The notes: generated from the letters alone by a model not told the origin. A stretch of DNA of 64,000 nt from Acinetobacter suaedae (GCF_008630915.1 NZ_CP043909.1:2480001-2544000); one strand, 5' to 3'. Shown: positions 18,616 through 27,986, counted from the first letter of the stretch. A program made the numbers and translations.

Positions 18616-20334
18616 TTGCGTCAGCTATTTCGCCGCATCCAGTTTAGCGGCAAGACGATTAGACGGTATTCTACCACAATCTTATTGTTAGGTAGTATGA
18701 GTGCTTACGTCTCTGCACAAGCAATACACGACATGTATGCGGATCAGAGCTTTGAATATGCCCTTAAACAGAGCATGGTTGCGGAGTTTTCGCTTGCTTA
18801 CGATGATATTCCAACCGCATTACATAACTATACCGTACTGGCAATTCGCAGCAACTCCACCACGATCAAACAACGTGCACTTGACATTGCACTGGAATAT
18901 GATGATTTGCAAGCTGCATTAGATATTGCAACGCATTGGGTAGAACAAGAACCAAAAGATGTTCCTGCTTTATTCTACTTATCACATATCGCTTTAAAAA
19001 CACATGAGTATGAACTCGCTGCGAAAACCCTAGACAAGATTTTAAATATTGATGCTACTGCTGATTTAGAGCAAATTCTAGCAGGGATTGCACCAGAACA
19101 AGCACAGGATCGAGAAATCTTACTTAATGCATTACGTGCGAGTAAGGAAAAAAATAATCCCTCGATTTTGGCATTAATTGCGGGTCTAGAAGCACAAGAT
19201 AATTTGTATGAACAAGCACTCAAAAATATCAACCGTGCACTACGAAAACGATCAAAGTCAACAAGTTTCATCTTAATGAAAGCCAATATTTTGATGGCTT
19301 TGGGTGATGATACGGCAACACAAAAATGGTTGGCCCGCGCCAGTAGAAAAAATAAAAATAATTTAGATATTCGTTTGGCTGAAGCACGCTATTACATTCA
19401 AATGAATCAACAGCAGCAAGCCTTTGATAAGCTGCAAGCAATTATTAAAGATCATCCCCATGCTGAAGAAGCTTTATTTATTGCAGGTTTAACCAGTATT
19501 GATTTAAAACAATACGAGCTTGCTGAACAATATTTGGTTGAATTGCGTAACTCTGAAAAATATCAAAATGAAGCTTATTACTACCTTGCTATCAATGCAC
19601 AACGTAAACAGCACTATGAAACAGCCAAAGCGTACTATCGCTTGGTTGATGGGAACTTGTATATCGTTTCTCGTCGCAACATGATTGCAATTTTTGAGCA
19701 ACAACAACAACTCAATGATGCTTTAAGATTTTTGACACAAGAGCGTGTTAATTATCCACAACATGCGAGTTTTTTATATCAGGCACAAGCTGATATTTTA
19801 AAGAAAATGGATAATAAAGAAGCGGCATTAGCGCTACTTGATGAGGCGATTAAGAATATTCCCGATGATCCAGAGCTACTTTACGCGGAAGTGTTACTGC
19901 TTGATCCTTACACTGATCGCGATAAACTAGATAAAGCACTCAAACAGCTTTTACGTATAGAACCCAATAGTCCAACCTATCTGAATGCATATGCCTACAC
20001 ATTAGCACTACAAAACCGCCGTCTCAAAGAAGCGCGTAAATATGCTGAACTCGCACTTGAATATGCACCCGAACAAGCCTCTATTTTAGATACGCTGGGT
20101 TATATTGCATTTTTACAAAATGATTTTGATACAGCAGTCAATGTACTCGAACAAGCATACTCACTCAGTCAAAATATCAATATCGGTGTTCGATATGCCA
20201 AAGCACTCTATATGCAAGGGTCACTCACTGAATTTAGCGAGGTGTTACAGCAATTGAAACAAAAACATGCGAATGCCCCACAATTACAACAACTTGATAG
20301 CTTAATCTTACCTGTCACTGTAAAAAAGAGTTAA
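18616..20334 (+). CDS. Secreted tetratricopeptide-repeat protein upstream of lolB
   Basis: A 572-aa TPR protein, probably periplasmic or outer-membrane attached. Start is a TTG at 18616-18618; the next upstream in-frame codons include a stop, and this start gives a plausible signal peptide (RRYSTTILLLGSMSAYVSA, then cleavage). The rest is built of repeated TPR helices, clearest near 415-520 (AALALLDEAIKNIPDDPELL and ASILDTLGYIAFLQNDFDTA). In Pseudomonas and Acinetobacter a TPR gene also sits between hemA and lolB. Its partner is not known; the position suggests an envelope role. Confidence 0.8.
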   Translation: MRQLFRRIQFSGKTIRRYSTTILLLGSMSAYVSAQAIHDMYADQSFEYALKQSMVAEFSLAYDDIPTALHNYTVLAIRSNSTTIKQRALDIALEYDDLQAALDIATHWVEQEPKDVPALFYLSHIALKTHEYELAAKTLDKILNIDATADLEQILAGIAPEQAQDREILLNALRASKEKNNPSILALIAGLEAQDNLYEQALKNINRALRKRSKSTSFILMKANILMALGDDTATQKWLARASRKNKNNLDIRLAEARYYIQMNQQQQAFDKLQAIIKDHPHAEEALFIAGLTSIDLKQYELAEQYLVELRNSEKYQNEAYYYLAINAQRKQHYETAKAYYRLVDGNLYIVSRRNMIAIFEQQQQLNDALRFLTQERVNYPQHASFLYQAQADILKKMDNKEAALALLDEAIKNIPDDPELLYAEVLLLDPYTDRDKLDKALKQLLRIEPNSPTYLNAYAYTLALQNRRLKEARKYAELALEYAPEQASILDTLGYIAFLQNDFDTAVNVLEQAYSLSQNINIGVRYAKALYMQGSLTEFSEVLQQLKQKHANAPQLQQLDSLILPVTVKKS

Positions 20335-20338
20335 ATCC

Positions 20339-20920
20339 ATGCGTTTTTTCCCTAAATTATGCATTGCATTATGTAGCAGTAGCATTTTGTTACTCTCAGG
20401 TTGTCAGCATCTAAGCCAACCTAAAAAAACGATTATTTCGCCACAAATCCAAGATGAAAATAATTTCAGTTTACAAGGGAAAATTGGTGTGCGGACCCCA
20501 CAGCAATCTGGTAGCGCATTTTTCACATGGATCCAGCAGCAAGAACAGTTTGATATTGAACTGACAGGAATTTTAGGTGTTGGAAAAACTCAGATCCAAG
20601 GCAAACCTGGTGAGGTTACACTCAATAGCTCGAAAACAGGTTTAATCACAGCAAGCTCACCTGAAGAGCTTTTAGAAAAAGCAACAGGCTGGCAAGCTCC
20701 AATCATGCACCTCACACATTGGATACAGGCTAAACCAGCTACCCTACATGCTCAAGTAGCACGAGATGATGCCAATCGTTTAAAGCAAATCATCGAAGAT
20801 GGTTGGACAGTTGATTTTAGCTACAACGATGGTCAAACCTTGCCAAATAAGCTCTTGCTCAAACAAGCACTTGAAGAGAGCAAAGAAAACCGTATTACAA
20901 TGGTCATTCAAAATCGATAA
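20339..20920 (+). CDS. lolB: Outer-membrane lipoprotein receptor LolB
   Basis: Accepts lipoproteins from LolA and inserts them into the outer membrane. Seen: 193 aa; lipobox LLSGC (Cys22), then FSLQGKIGVRTPQQSGSAFF, typical of the LolB half-barrel. It starts 5 bp after the TPR gene stop and ispE follows in 9 bp, so the three genes form an operon. Confidence 0.9.
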   Translation: MRFFPKLCIALCSSSILLLSGCQHLSQPKKTIISPQIQDENNFSLQGKIGVRTPQQSGSAFFTWIQQQEQFDIELTGILGVGKTQIQGKPGEVTLNSSKTGLITASSPEELLEKATGWQAPIMHLTHWIQAKPATLHAQVARDDANRLKQIIEDGWTVDFSYNDGQTLPNKLLLKQALEESKENRITMVIQNR

Positions 20921-20929
20921 CTTAGATAT

Positions 20930-21763
20930 ATGATTAAAGTACCTTCTCCTGCTAAGCTGAATTTGTTTCTGCACATCACGGGTCGCCGTGAAAATGGTTA
21001 TCATGAACTACAAACTATTTTCCAACTGATTGATTTATATGATTGGATGAGTTTTGAACCCTGTGTAAGCGAAACAATTCAAATTGAAGGCTTAGCAGAC
21101 GTAAAACTCGAACAAAACTTAATCTATCGTGCAGCACAACTATTACGTCCACATGCAAAAAAACCTTGTGGCTTGAAGATTCATATTGAAAAAAATATTC
21201 CGATGGGTGCGGGTTTAGGCGGAGGATCTTCCAATGCTGCAACGACACTCATCGTACTGAATCAACTATGGCAATGTGACTTAAATGAGCAGCAACTTGC
21301 CGACTATGGTGTGCAACTTGGCGCTGATGTACCGATCTTTGTGTTTGGACGTAATGCATGGGCTGAAGGTATCGGTGAACATTTATCATTCATAGACTTA
21401 GCTCAAAAAAAATTCATAATCCTAAAACCTGACTGTTTTATCAGCACTCAATTGTTATTTTCACAAAAAACATTGACAAGAGACTCTAAGATCACTAAAT
21501 TTTGCGCCTATCAGTTAGAACCTTCCAGTTTTGGAAATAACTTTGAACCTTTGGCTCGATCGTTATATCCCGAAGTTGAAGAAGCAATGCAATATTTAGA
21601 TCAGTTTGGTCTAGCAAAGCTTACAGGTACAGGTGCTTGTGTTTTTACTGAAGTAACTGATGAAATGAATGTCGAGTTAATCTTGAAAAATGCACCTTGT
21701 AAATCTTACTTGGTAAGCAGTTTGACAGAATCACCGTTAAGACATTTCAAAGTTGCACGTTAG
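20930..21763 (+). CDS. ispE: 4-diphosphocytidyl-2-C-methyl-D-erythritol kinase
   Basis: Fourth enzyme of the MEP isoprenoid pathway, an ATP-dependent GHMP kinase. Seen: 277 aa; SPAKLNLFLHITGRRENGYH at the N-terminus, the ATP loop PMGAGLGGGSSNAATTL near residue 95, and KLTGTGACVFTEV near the C-terminus. Last protein gene of TPR-lolB-ispE. Its stop codon TAG (21761-21763) overlaps the first two bases of a tRNA-Gln gene on the same strand. Confidence 0.95.
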   Translation: MIKVPSPAKLNLFLHITGRRENGYHELQTIFQLIDLYDWMSFEPCVSETIQIEGLADVKLEQNLIYRAAQLLRPHAKKPCGLKIHIEKNIPMGAGLGGGSSNAATTLIVLNQLWQCDLNEQQLADYGVQLGADVPIFVFGRNAWAEGIGEHLSFIDLAQKKFIILKPDCFISTQLLFSQKTLTRDSKITKFCAYQLEPSSFGNNFEPLARSLYPEVEEAMQYLDQFGLAKLTGTGACVFTEVTDEMNVELILKNAPCKSYLVSSLTESPLRHFKVAR

Positions 21764-21836
21764 GGGCGTCGCCAAGTGGTAAGGCAGCGGGTTTTGATCT
21801 CGCCATCCGTTGGTTCGAATCCAGCCGCCCCTGCCA
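21762..21836 (+). tRNA. tRNA-Gln (TTG), copy 1
   Basis: 75 nt with encoded CCA. Acceptor AGGGGCG/CGCCCCT, anticodon loop TTTTGAT (anticodon TTG), T-loop TTCGAAT. Base 1 is A21762, inside the ispE stop codon, fixed by the 7-bp acceptor stem and by alignment with E. coli tRNA-Gln. Confidence 0.95.
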
Positions 21837-21864
21837 ATTTTCACCTGTAAATGATGTATGTAAT

Positions 21865-21939
21865 AGGGGCGTCGCCAAGTGGTAAGGCAGCGGGTTTTGA
21901 TCTCGCCATCCGTTGGTTCGAATCCAGCCGCCCCTGCCA
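21865..21939 (+). tRNA. tRNA-Gln (TTG), copy 2
   Basis: Identical to copy 1; 28-nt spacer. Confidence 0.95.
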
Positions 21940-21957
21940 TTACAGATCATCAAATTT

Positions 21958-22032
21958 AGGGGCGTCGCCAAGTGGTAAGGCAGCGGGTTTTGATCTCGCC
22001 ATCCGTTGGTTCGAATCCAGCCGCCCCTGCCA
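21958..22032 (+). tRNA. tRNA-Gln (TTG), copy 3
   Basis: Identical to copy 1; 18-nt spacer. Confidence 0.95.
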
Positions 22033-22117
22033 TATCTTTAGACAGACTTGTTTTATATCGATGTTTGATCAAATATATTGACAATATCAAGTAAAACGAT
22101 TAAAGTTCTGCCGCATT

Positions 22118-22192
22118 AGGGGCGTCGCCAAGTGGTAAGGCAGCGGGTTTTGATCTCGCCATCCGTTGGTTCGAATCCAGCCGCCCCTGCCA
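22118..22192 (+). tRNA. tRNA-Gln (TTG), copy 4
   Basis: Identical to copy 1; 85-nt spacer, in which no clear promoter was found. No CTG-anticodon tRNA-Gln is present, so TTG must read both Gln codons unless another gene lies elsewhere. Confidence 0.95.
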
Positions 22193-22220
22193 TATAATAG
22201 ATTGCTTTTTAAACTACCCG

Positions 22221-22339
22221 TTGGAAAAATTTTTAATTTTTCTTTAGCGCTTGGGTGAAGTATTCTTCATATAGCCCTCTTTGGAAAATCATAGATTTTT
22301 CTCTTGCGCTCGGGTGAAGCGTTGCTTCACGTAATCCTC
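22221..22339 (+). repeat. Two tandem imperfect ~59-nt hairpin-forming repeats before prs
   Basis: Unit 1 is 22221-22279, unit 2 is 22281-22339. Both begin TTGGAAAA, contain a run of T then a GCGCTYGGGTGAAG block, and end in CCTC (TCCTC in unit 2). Unit 2 carries the perfect hairpin GTGAAGC-GTT-GCTTCAC; unit 1 carries TGAAG-TATT-CTTCA at the same place. The second unit runs straight into the prs ribosome-binding site. Not a terminator (no T run after the stems). Confidence 0.6.
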
Positions 22340-22352
22340 GCTCAGGTGCTTC

Positions 22353-23306
22353 ATGCCCAATCTTGTCGTTTTTAGTGGAAGTGCTCATCCACAATTTGCT
22401 CAAAAAGTCGTAAGTCATTTACATATCCCTTTAGGTGCTGCTTCAGTTAGCAAGTTCTCTGATGGCGAAATTTCAGTTGAAATCACTGAAAATGTACGTG
22501 GTAAAGACGTTTTTATCGTTCAATCTACTTGTGCGCCAACCAATGATAACCTGATGGAAATCTTGGTCATGGCTGATGCTTTGCGTCGTGCAAGTGCGGG
22601 TCGTATTACGGCGGTTATTCCTTACTTCGGATATGCACGCCAAGATCGTCGTCCACGTTCTGCTCGTGTACCAATTACAGCTAAAGTTGTAGCTGACATG
22701 CTAACAACTGTTGGAATTGACCGTGTGGTAATGATTGACTTACACGCAGACCAAATTCAAGGTTTCTTTGATATCCCTGTAGATAACATCTACGGTACGC
22801 CAGCATTACTTGCTGACTTACGTCAACAACAACATGATAACTTGATGGTGGTTTCACCTGACGTTGGTGGTGTTGTTCGTGCGCGTGCTGTTGCCAAACA
22901 ATTAGGTGATATCGATTTAGCAATTATTGATAAGCGTCGCCAAAAAGCAAATGAGTCACAAGTGATGCATTTGATCGGTGATGTTAAAGATCGTGACTGT
23001 GTCATCGTTGATGATATGGTAGATACCGCAGGAACGCTTTGCAAAGCTGCTGATGCACTTAAACAATTTGGTGCACGCCGTGTTATTGCTTATGCAACTC
23101 ATCCTGTTTTATCAGGTAAAGCAATTGAAAACCTACAAAATTCTGTGATTGATGAATTGGTTGTCACTGACACCATTCCACTTTCAGATGAAGCAATGAA
23201 CTTAGGTAAAATTCGCCAAGTTTCTGTTGCTAGCATGGTTGCTGAAACAATTCGTCGTATTAATAACGAAGAATCTATTAGCGCAATGTTCGATAGTTAT
23301 CTATAA
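22353..23306 (+). CDS. prs: Ribose-phosphate pyrophosphokinase
   Basis: Makes PRPP from ribose-5-phosphate and ATP for nucleotide, histidine and tryptophan synthesis. Seen: 317 aa; the [14 protein letters not shown] catalytic region and the PRPP-binding motif [16 protein letters not shown] lies about 6 nt before the ATG, directly after the repeat units. Followed by a terminator; rplY and pth come next, as in Pseudomonas. Confidence 0.96.
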   Translation: MPNLVVFSGSAHPQFAQKVVSHLHIPLGAASVSKFSDGEISVEITENVRGKDVFIVQSTCAPTNDNLMEILVMADALRRASAGRITAVIPYFGYARQDRRPRSARVPITAKVVADMLTTVGIDRVVMIDLHADQIQGFFDIPVDNIYGTPALLADLRQQQHDNLMVVSPDVGGVVRARAVAKQLGDIDLAIIDKRRQKANESQVMHLIGDVKDRDCVIVDDMVDTAGTLCKAADALKQFGARRVIAYATHPVLSGKAIENLQNSVIDELVVTDTIPLSDEAMNLGKIRQVSVASMVAETIRRINNEESISAMFDSYL

Positions 23307-23322
23307 TAGCCCAGCTTTTTTC

Positions 23323-23348
23323 AAGCCCTGCCTTTTGGCGGGGTTTTC
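23323..23348 (+). terminator. Terminator after prs
   Basis: CCCTGCC and GGCGGGG (one G-T pair) around TTTT, followed by TTTTC. Confidence 0.8.
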
Positions 23349-23402
23349 TATCACTAAACTGGTCGCAAGTTTAGTTCATTAAACTCCAATGAGGATATGC
23401 CC

Positions 23403-23699
23403 ATGGCAAACTTCGTATTAAATGCTCAAGCACGTGAAGCTGCACAACAAGGGAAAGGTTCGAGCCGCCGCCTTCGTCACGCAGCTCAAATTCCAGCAAT
23501 CATCTACGGTGGTAGTGCTGAGCCTGTAGCAATCACTTTAGAACTTCGTGAAATCGTTAAAGCTTTAGAAAATAACGCTTTCTTTGAAGAAGTAATCGAA
23601 ATCAAAATCGGTGACAAAGTTGAAAGCGTTAAAATCCAAGCGTTACAACGTCACCCAGCTAAAAACACACCTATGCACGCTGACTTCAAACGCGCATAA
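23403..23699 (+). CDS. rplY: 50S ribosomal protein L25
   Basis: Binds 5S rRNA. Seen: 98 aa, the short single-domain form like E. coli L25, without the long CTC-type C-terminal domain; GKGSSRRLRHAAQIPAIIYGG is the conserved N-terminal block (landmark). ATG at 23403 was chosen over ATG 23397 because AGGA then sits 7 nt upstream instead of touching the start. Confidence 0.94.
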   Translation: MANFVLNAQAREAAQQGKGSSRRLRHAAQIPAIIYGGSAEPVAITLELREIVKALENNAFFEEVIEIKIGDKVESVKIQALQRHPAKNTPMHADFKRA

Positions 23700-23718
23700 G
23701 TGTTAAAGGCGTAAATTA

Positions 23719-24300
23719 GTGTCAAAAATTTCGCTAATTGTTGGTTTGGGCAATCCTGGAAAGGAATATGCCCAGACCCGTCACAATGCAGGTTTTTGGT
23801 TCGTCGAACAACTTGCTGATCGTTATGGTATTTCTCTAAAAGCAGATCCAAAATTTCATGGATTCAGCGGTCGTGGTCAGATTGAAGGTCATGACGTACG
23901 CTTATTATTACCAACAACGTTTATGAACCGTTCTGGTCACAGTGTTGCCCCTTTCGCTAAATTTTATCAAATTTCTCCTGAATCAATTCTCGTTGCTCAT
24001 GATGAACTTGATATGGATCCTGGCGTAATTCGTTTAAAATCAGGTGGCGGACACGGCGGACACAATGGTCTACGTGATATTGTTCCTCATATTGGTGCTA
24101 ATTTTCATCGTTTACGAATTGGAATTGGACACCCAGGCTCCAAAGAGCGTGTTTCAGGCCACGTGCTGAATAAAGCACCAAGCAGCGAACAACACTTGAT
24201 GGATGCTGCTATTGATCATGCACTGTCAAAGGTGAAACTACTTGTTGATGGACAAGTTTCACTCGCCATGAATCAAATTAATGCTTACAAACCCGCTTAA
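23719..24300 (+). CDS. pth: Peptidyl-tRNA hydrolase
   Basis: Releases tRNA from prematurely dropped peptidyl-tRNA. Seen: 193 aa; VGLGNPGKEYAQTRHNAGF with the catalytic His, FMNRSG, HDELDMDPG and GGHGGHNGLRDI. The start is GTG at 23719. Encoded 19 bp after rplY, so the two are co-transcribed; ychF does not follow, unlike in many gammaproteobacteria. Confidence 0.96.
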   Translation: MSKISLIVGLGNPGKEYAQTRHNAGFWFVEQLADRYGISLKADPKFHGFSGRGQIEGHDVRLLLPTTFMNRSGHSVAPFAKFYQISPESILVAHDELDMDPGVIRLKSGGGHGGHNGLRDIVPHIGANFHRLRIGIGHPGSKERVSGHVLNKAPSSEQHLMDAAIDHALSKVKLLVDGQVSLAMNQINAYKPA

Positions 24301-24405
24301 CCTTGAACTGAATTGTTGAACAATCACGCTTGCCATATTGCTCATTTAGGCGCAAAATGCGCATCAAACCGCCTATAGCCTGCGGAAAACGTGACAAGTC
24401 AACCA

Positions 24406-24421
24406 TAAGATATTCATCTTA
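24406..24421 (+). promoter_or_regulatory. Small hairpin just upstream of the panD ribosome-binding site
   Basis: TAAGAT-ATTC-ATCTTA, perfect 6-bp stem, ending about 12 nt before AGGAG. It may affect panD translation; no further support. Confidence 0.3.
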
Positions 24422-24445
24422 GGTCTTACTCAGGAGACGCTAGCC

Positions 24446-24826
24446 ATGCTATCTCGTTTATTAAAATGTAAAATTCACCGTGCAGTTGTGACACATGCTG
24501 AACTTCATTATGAAGGTTCTTGCGCAATTGATGGTGTGTTGATGGATTTAGCAGGGATCCGTGAATACGAAGAAATTCACGTATGGAACGTAACTAATGG
24601 CAAACGCTTCACGACATATGCAATTCGTGGTGAAGATGATTCAGGTATCATTTCAGTCAACGGTGGTGCAGCACATCAAGCTGATGTAGGCGACTTAGTC
24701 ATTATTGCAACTTTTGGTGACTTTACTGAAGTTGAAGCAAATGCACATAAACCACGTTTAGTTTATGCAAACCCAGACAATACAGTAAATCACACAGCAA
24801 ACTGTATTCCTGTCCAAATTGCATAA
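24446..24826 (+). CDS. panD: Aspartate 1-decarboxylase precursor
   Basis: Makes beta-alanine for pantothenate and coenzyme A. Pyruvoyl enzyme that self-cleaves between Gly24 and Ser25, both present in YEGSCAIDG. Seen: 126 aa, Lys9 and the catalytic Tyr in [16 protein letters not shown] precedes the ATG. Single gene with a terminator; panB and panC are not here. Coenzyme A is also served by coaD in this window. Confidence 0.96.
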   Translation: MLSRLLKCKIHRAVVTHAELHYEGSCAIDGVLMDLAGIREYEEIHVWNVTNGKRFTTYAIRGEDDSGIISVNGGAAHQADVGDLVIIATFGDFTEVEANAHKPRLVYANPDNTVNHTANCIPVQIA

Positions 24827-24843
24827 GCTTTAAAGATTCCAAA

Positions 24844-24874
24844 AGAGCCAGTCAAAAATGAACTGGCTTTTTTA
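24844..24874 (+). terminator. Terminator after panD
   Basis: AGCCAGT and ACTGGCT around a 9-nt loop, followed by TTTTTT. Confidence 0.88.
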
Positions 24875-25005
24875 TTGGATTTTATTCAATCACCCGACCA
24901 ACATACAAAAACACCTACAAATGCCCTGCTAATTTACTCAACCAGACTTGCAATACGCGATCAGTATTTATTAAATAAATAGAAAATAACGATAATTTTA
25001 AATAT

Positions 25006-26796
25006 ATGGATATGATTAAAACACTCCGTAAGGTCACTATACTTGCAGAGCTTGATGATGCGGTACTGCAAGACCTAGCAAGTGAATGTAGAATCAAATA
25101 TTTACATACAGGTCAGCGACTTTATCAAGCGCATGATCCAGCACATCATGTGTATATTATTGTCTATGGACGTCTCAAACTCACATCCACAACAGGATTG
25201 TCAACCTACTTAGGACATCACGAAATCATCGGAGAAATGGGTGTCATTTCCGAACATCCACATCACGGTACAGTACATGCAATACGAGATACCGCTCTAC
25301 TGACTATACCTCAACAACAGTTTATTGATTTTATCTACAAGCATCCAAATGTGTTATTGGCGCTATCTCGATTAATCATTGCTCGCTCACAACCAGAGTT
25401 ACAACATACCCATGCAATGAGTCATAGCCGCACATTATCAATTGTTCCCACAGCACCGCAGATACCCGCAATTCATCTTGCCGAAAAACTAACTGAACAT
25501 CTGCAACGTTGGCCACATGTTCGTCTTATTACAGCAGCGCATGTAGATGCATTATTTGGCAGTGGCTTTAGCCAAACACCCTTGGATTACAGTGCTGATG
25601 ATTTAAAATTACGTTTATGGTTAGCCAGTTTAGAAGAAAAGCATTGTTATGTGTTATACGCAGCCCACAGTCATTCTGATGAATGGGCAAAGCGTTGTTT
25701 ACATCAAGCAGACCGTATTTTAATTCTCGCCGAAGCAAATTTAACGCCAATACACACTCCCTTAGTGGATGTATTAAATCAACATCAATGGCAAAGTCCA
25801 ATTGAATTGGTTGTATTACGTTCGGAGGGTGATCCCTCTCCACATACACTAGAATGGAAACGGCTCTATCGAGCCCGTGCTCATTATTTTATCCATCCAT
25901 GGGCACGAGCTGATATCAGTGCTGTGGCTCGACAGATTTCAAGCCAAGGACTCGGACTGGTTCTGGGTGGAGGTGGTGCTCGTGGCTTTGCTCATATTGG
26001 TCTCATACGCGCATTGGAACAACTGCATATTCCCATTGATATCGTCGGTGGAACGAGTATGGGAGCCTTTGTAGCAGCCTTAGTGGCATGCGGTTTTGAT
26101 AGTGTTGAAATGACCCATATTGCTTATGAGACCTTTGTTGCACGCAATTATCTCAATGATTACACCATGCCAAGAGTGTCATTAATACGCGGTCAAAGGT
26201 TCCATAGTCGGTTACAGGCTATTTTTGGGCAACGTCGTATCGAAGAACTCAGACAAAGTTATTATTGTATTTCAACTAATTTGTCTACAGGGCAAGCCGT
26301 CATCCATGATCAAGGGGAGCTTGCAACATGGGTGGGCACCAGTATGAGTGTTCCTGGTGTCGCTCCCCCTGTCGCATGGCATGAAAATTTATTATGTGAT
26401 GGTGGTGTGATCAACAATCTGCCTACCGATGTAATGCAAAACCTCGAGAGAGGAACAATTATCGCAAGCAATGTCAGTTTAAATGATGACATTCGTGTCC
26501 CAGGAATTGGTTTAGATGAACCTGATCAAAGTGCCTTACTCAACTGGAATAAACTAATTAAAGATAAGCTATTACCAGCACCTAAACTCGCTGAAATTTT
26601 AATGCGTACTGCAACTCTGGCAAGCGACACCATGATTCAAACAGCCGCAATTGAACGTGCTCATTTACATATTCGTATGCCCATCGAAGGTATTGGCATG
26701 TTTGACTGGAATAAACTCGATGAACTGGTCGAACGAGGATATCAACATGCAATAGAAACACTACTCCCGATTCGAGATACACTCCCCCATGTCTAA
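25006..26796 (+). CDS. Patatin-like phospholipase with cyclic-nucleotide-binding domain (NTE/RssA type)
   Basis: Probable lysophospholipase or phospholipase. Seen: 596 aa; an N-terminal cNMP-binding-like beta-roll at about 10-120 (GRLKLTSTTGL, EIIGEMGVISEHP), a linker, then the patatin domain with the oxyanion loop GGGGARG near 320-327, nucleophile Ser in GTSMG near 349-353, and the dyad Asp in CDGGVINNLP near 465. This order is that of neuropathy-target-esterase homologues. No signal peptide or membrane segment. Its stop overlaps that of the convergent unknown gene by two bases. Whether the N-domain binds cAMP is not shown. Confidence 0.85.
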   Translation: MDMIKTLRKVTILAELDDAVLQDLASECRIKYLHTGQRLYQAHDPAHHVYIIVYGRLKLTSTTGLSTYLGHHEIIGEMGVISEHPHHGTVHAIRDTALLTIPQQQFIDFIYKHPNVLLALSRLIIARSQPELQHTHAMSHSRTLSIVPTAPQIPAIHLAEKLTEHLQRWPHVRLITAAHVDALFGSGFSQTPLDYSADDLKLRLWLASLEEKHCYVLYAAHSHSDEWAKRCLHQADRILILAEANLTPIHTPLVDVLNQHQWQSPIELVVLRSEGDPSPHTLEWKRLYRARAHYFIHPWARADISAVARQISSQGLGLVLGGGGARGFAHIGLIRALEQLHIPIDIVGGTSMGAFVAALVACGFDSVEMTHIAYETFVARNYLNDYTMPRVSLIRGQRFHSRLQAIFGQRRIEELRQSYYCISTNLSTGQAVIHDQGELATWVGTSMSVPGVAPPVAWHENLLCDGGVINNLPTDVMQNLERGTIIASNVSLNDDIRVPGIGLDEPDQSALLNWNKLIKDKLLPAPKLAEILMRTATLASDTMIQTAAIERAHLHIRMPIEGIGMFDWNKLDELVERGYQHAIETLLPIRDTLPHV

Positions 26797-27986
26797 ATGT
26801 TATTTATTCTTGGTGCTTGTATCTGATAATGATCCATCAATTGATCTAAATATTGATAAGTTTCCAGATCCAACTCTTGCATATATGCATCTAAAATCCT
26901 TTGACACTGCTGTTGTTTTTCCGGTGGCATCCGTCGTACAACATCAAAAGTGACATTCCATTGGGAACGAACCAAAGAAGCATATGCAATGTGTTGTAAC
27001 ACCTCCTCATCAATCTGTGCAATTGCTTTTGCAACAGCTTCTCTTGCCTCATCTTGCATATAATTTACAACAACCAACATATCTGGCCATAAGTCACAAT
27101 GATCCGCTGCAGCCACAATACTTTGAATAATATCAGCCTGTCTTAGTGCGGGTAGATTCGCAACATAACGTTGAGCGTGATCAGATAAACATGCCACCAC
27201 TGGTAACATATCCTCCCACAACTGATCTTCTTGCGCTGCCTGAATAATAGCATTGATGACTTTTTCCCCTTGTTTTACAGCTAAATCGCCTAGATCACGC
27301 TTTAACTCATAACCAATATGACTCATCAACGCCAATAACTTAGGCCAAACCAACCGTTGTGCAGGATCACAAATGATCAAAAGTGCTTTCTCAATTCGTA
27401 CTTTGGGTAAGACATGAACAAGATGATCTATGCGCTCCCTAGATTCAATATAAAATGCAATCTCAAGCAGATCACTTTCTTGCTCAATCATCTGCGCAAC
27501 ATCTTGAACAACATCATCTGCTAACATCCCAACAAAACGCCCCATGGTGACAAAATCACGCTGTTGCAACAGAATATTGGCAATGTCCTTAATTTGATGT
27601 GTCGTAAAATAGACCAACAACTCTCTCGCCAATCTCGGATCTAAATACACTGAAATAGCAGCAAGCGTATCTGCAGGTAGATGCTTCGCAATCTGATATA
27701 AATTTTCCGTCGATAAATGTACGGCGATTTGCGCCACAATCAGAGGATCTAAAAATCTTTTTACTAAGAAAACACTAAATCGATTGGGTAACCAACTCAC
27801 CCACGATGCCAAATAACGAAAACGTGTTTTTTGTTGATCTTGCAGCAACTCAATAACTGCAAAACGAAATTGTCTTAAACTCTCTGGTGCAAGTGACTGT
27901 AAAAAATCCAATTGCTGCTCTGATACTTTCAAGATATGAGCAAGCTTTATGATTTCTGCATGTACAGCTAATCGAGTCATATACAT
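26793..27986 (-). CDS. Unknown helical-repeat protein
   Basis: A 397-aa protein I do not recognise. Seen: successive amphipathic helix pairs with recurring 'LA-x-I...L' blocks (KHLPADTLAAISVYLDP, IKDIANILLQQRDFVTMG), giving a HEAT- or MgtE-N-like impression; no catalytic motif, signal peptide or membrane segment. Start chosen at ATG 27984-27986, which overlaps the stop of the upstream 78-aa gene (TGATG), so translation is coupled. It converges on the patatin gene with overlapping stop codons. Confidence 0.7.
   Translation of the reverse strand: MYMTRLAVHAEIIKLAHILKVSEQQLDFLQSLAPESLRQFRFAVIELLQDQQKTRFRYLASWVSWLPNRFSVFLVKRFLDPLIVAQIAVHLSTENLYQIAKHLPADTLAAISVYLDPRLARELLVYFTTHQIKDIANILLQQRDFVTMGRFVGMLADDVVQDVAQMIEQESDLLEIAFYIESRERIDHLVHVLPKVRIEKALLIICDPAQRLVWPKLLALMSHIGYELKRDLGDLAVKQGEKVINAIIQAAQEDQLWEDMLPVVACLSDHAQRYVANLPALRQADIIQSIVAAADHCDLWPDMLVVVNYMQDEAREAVAKAIAQIDEEVLQHIAYASLVRSQWNVTFDVVRRMPPEKQQQCQRILDAYMQELDLETYQYLDQLMDHYQIQAPRINNI

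Noticed and set aside
18975..19286. 103-codon Ser/Ala/Cys-rich frame antisense to the TPR gene
   Set aside because: Composition is the complement of TPR codons; no Shine-Dalgarno.
21737..21971. Open frames on the minus strand encoding repeated identical peptide blocks
   Set aside because: They are antisense reading through the tRNA-Gln genes; the repetition comes from the tRNAs.
21762..22192. Four identical 75-bp repeats with variable spacers, CRISPR-like at first sight
   Set aside because: Each repeat folds as a tRNA with CCA end; spacers are irregular in length and no cas gene is present.
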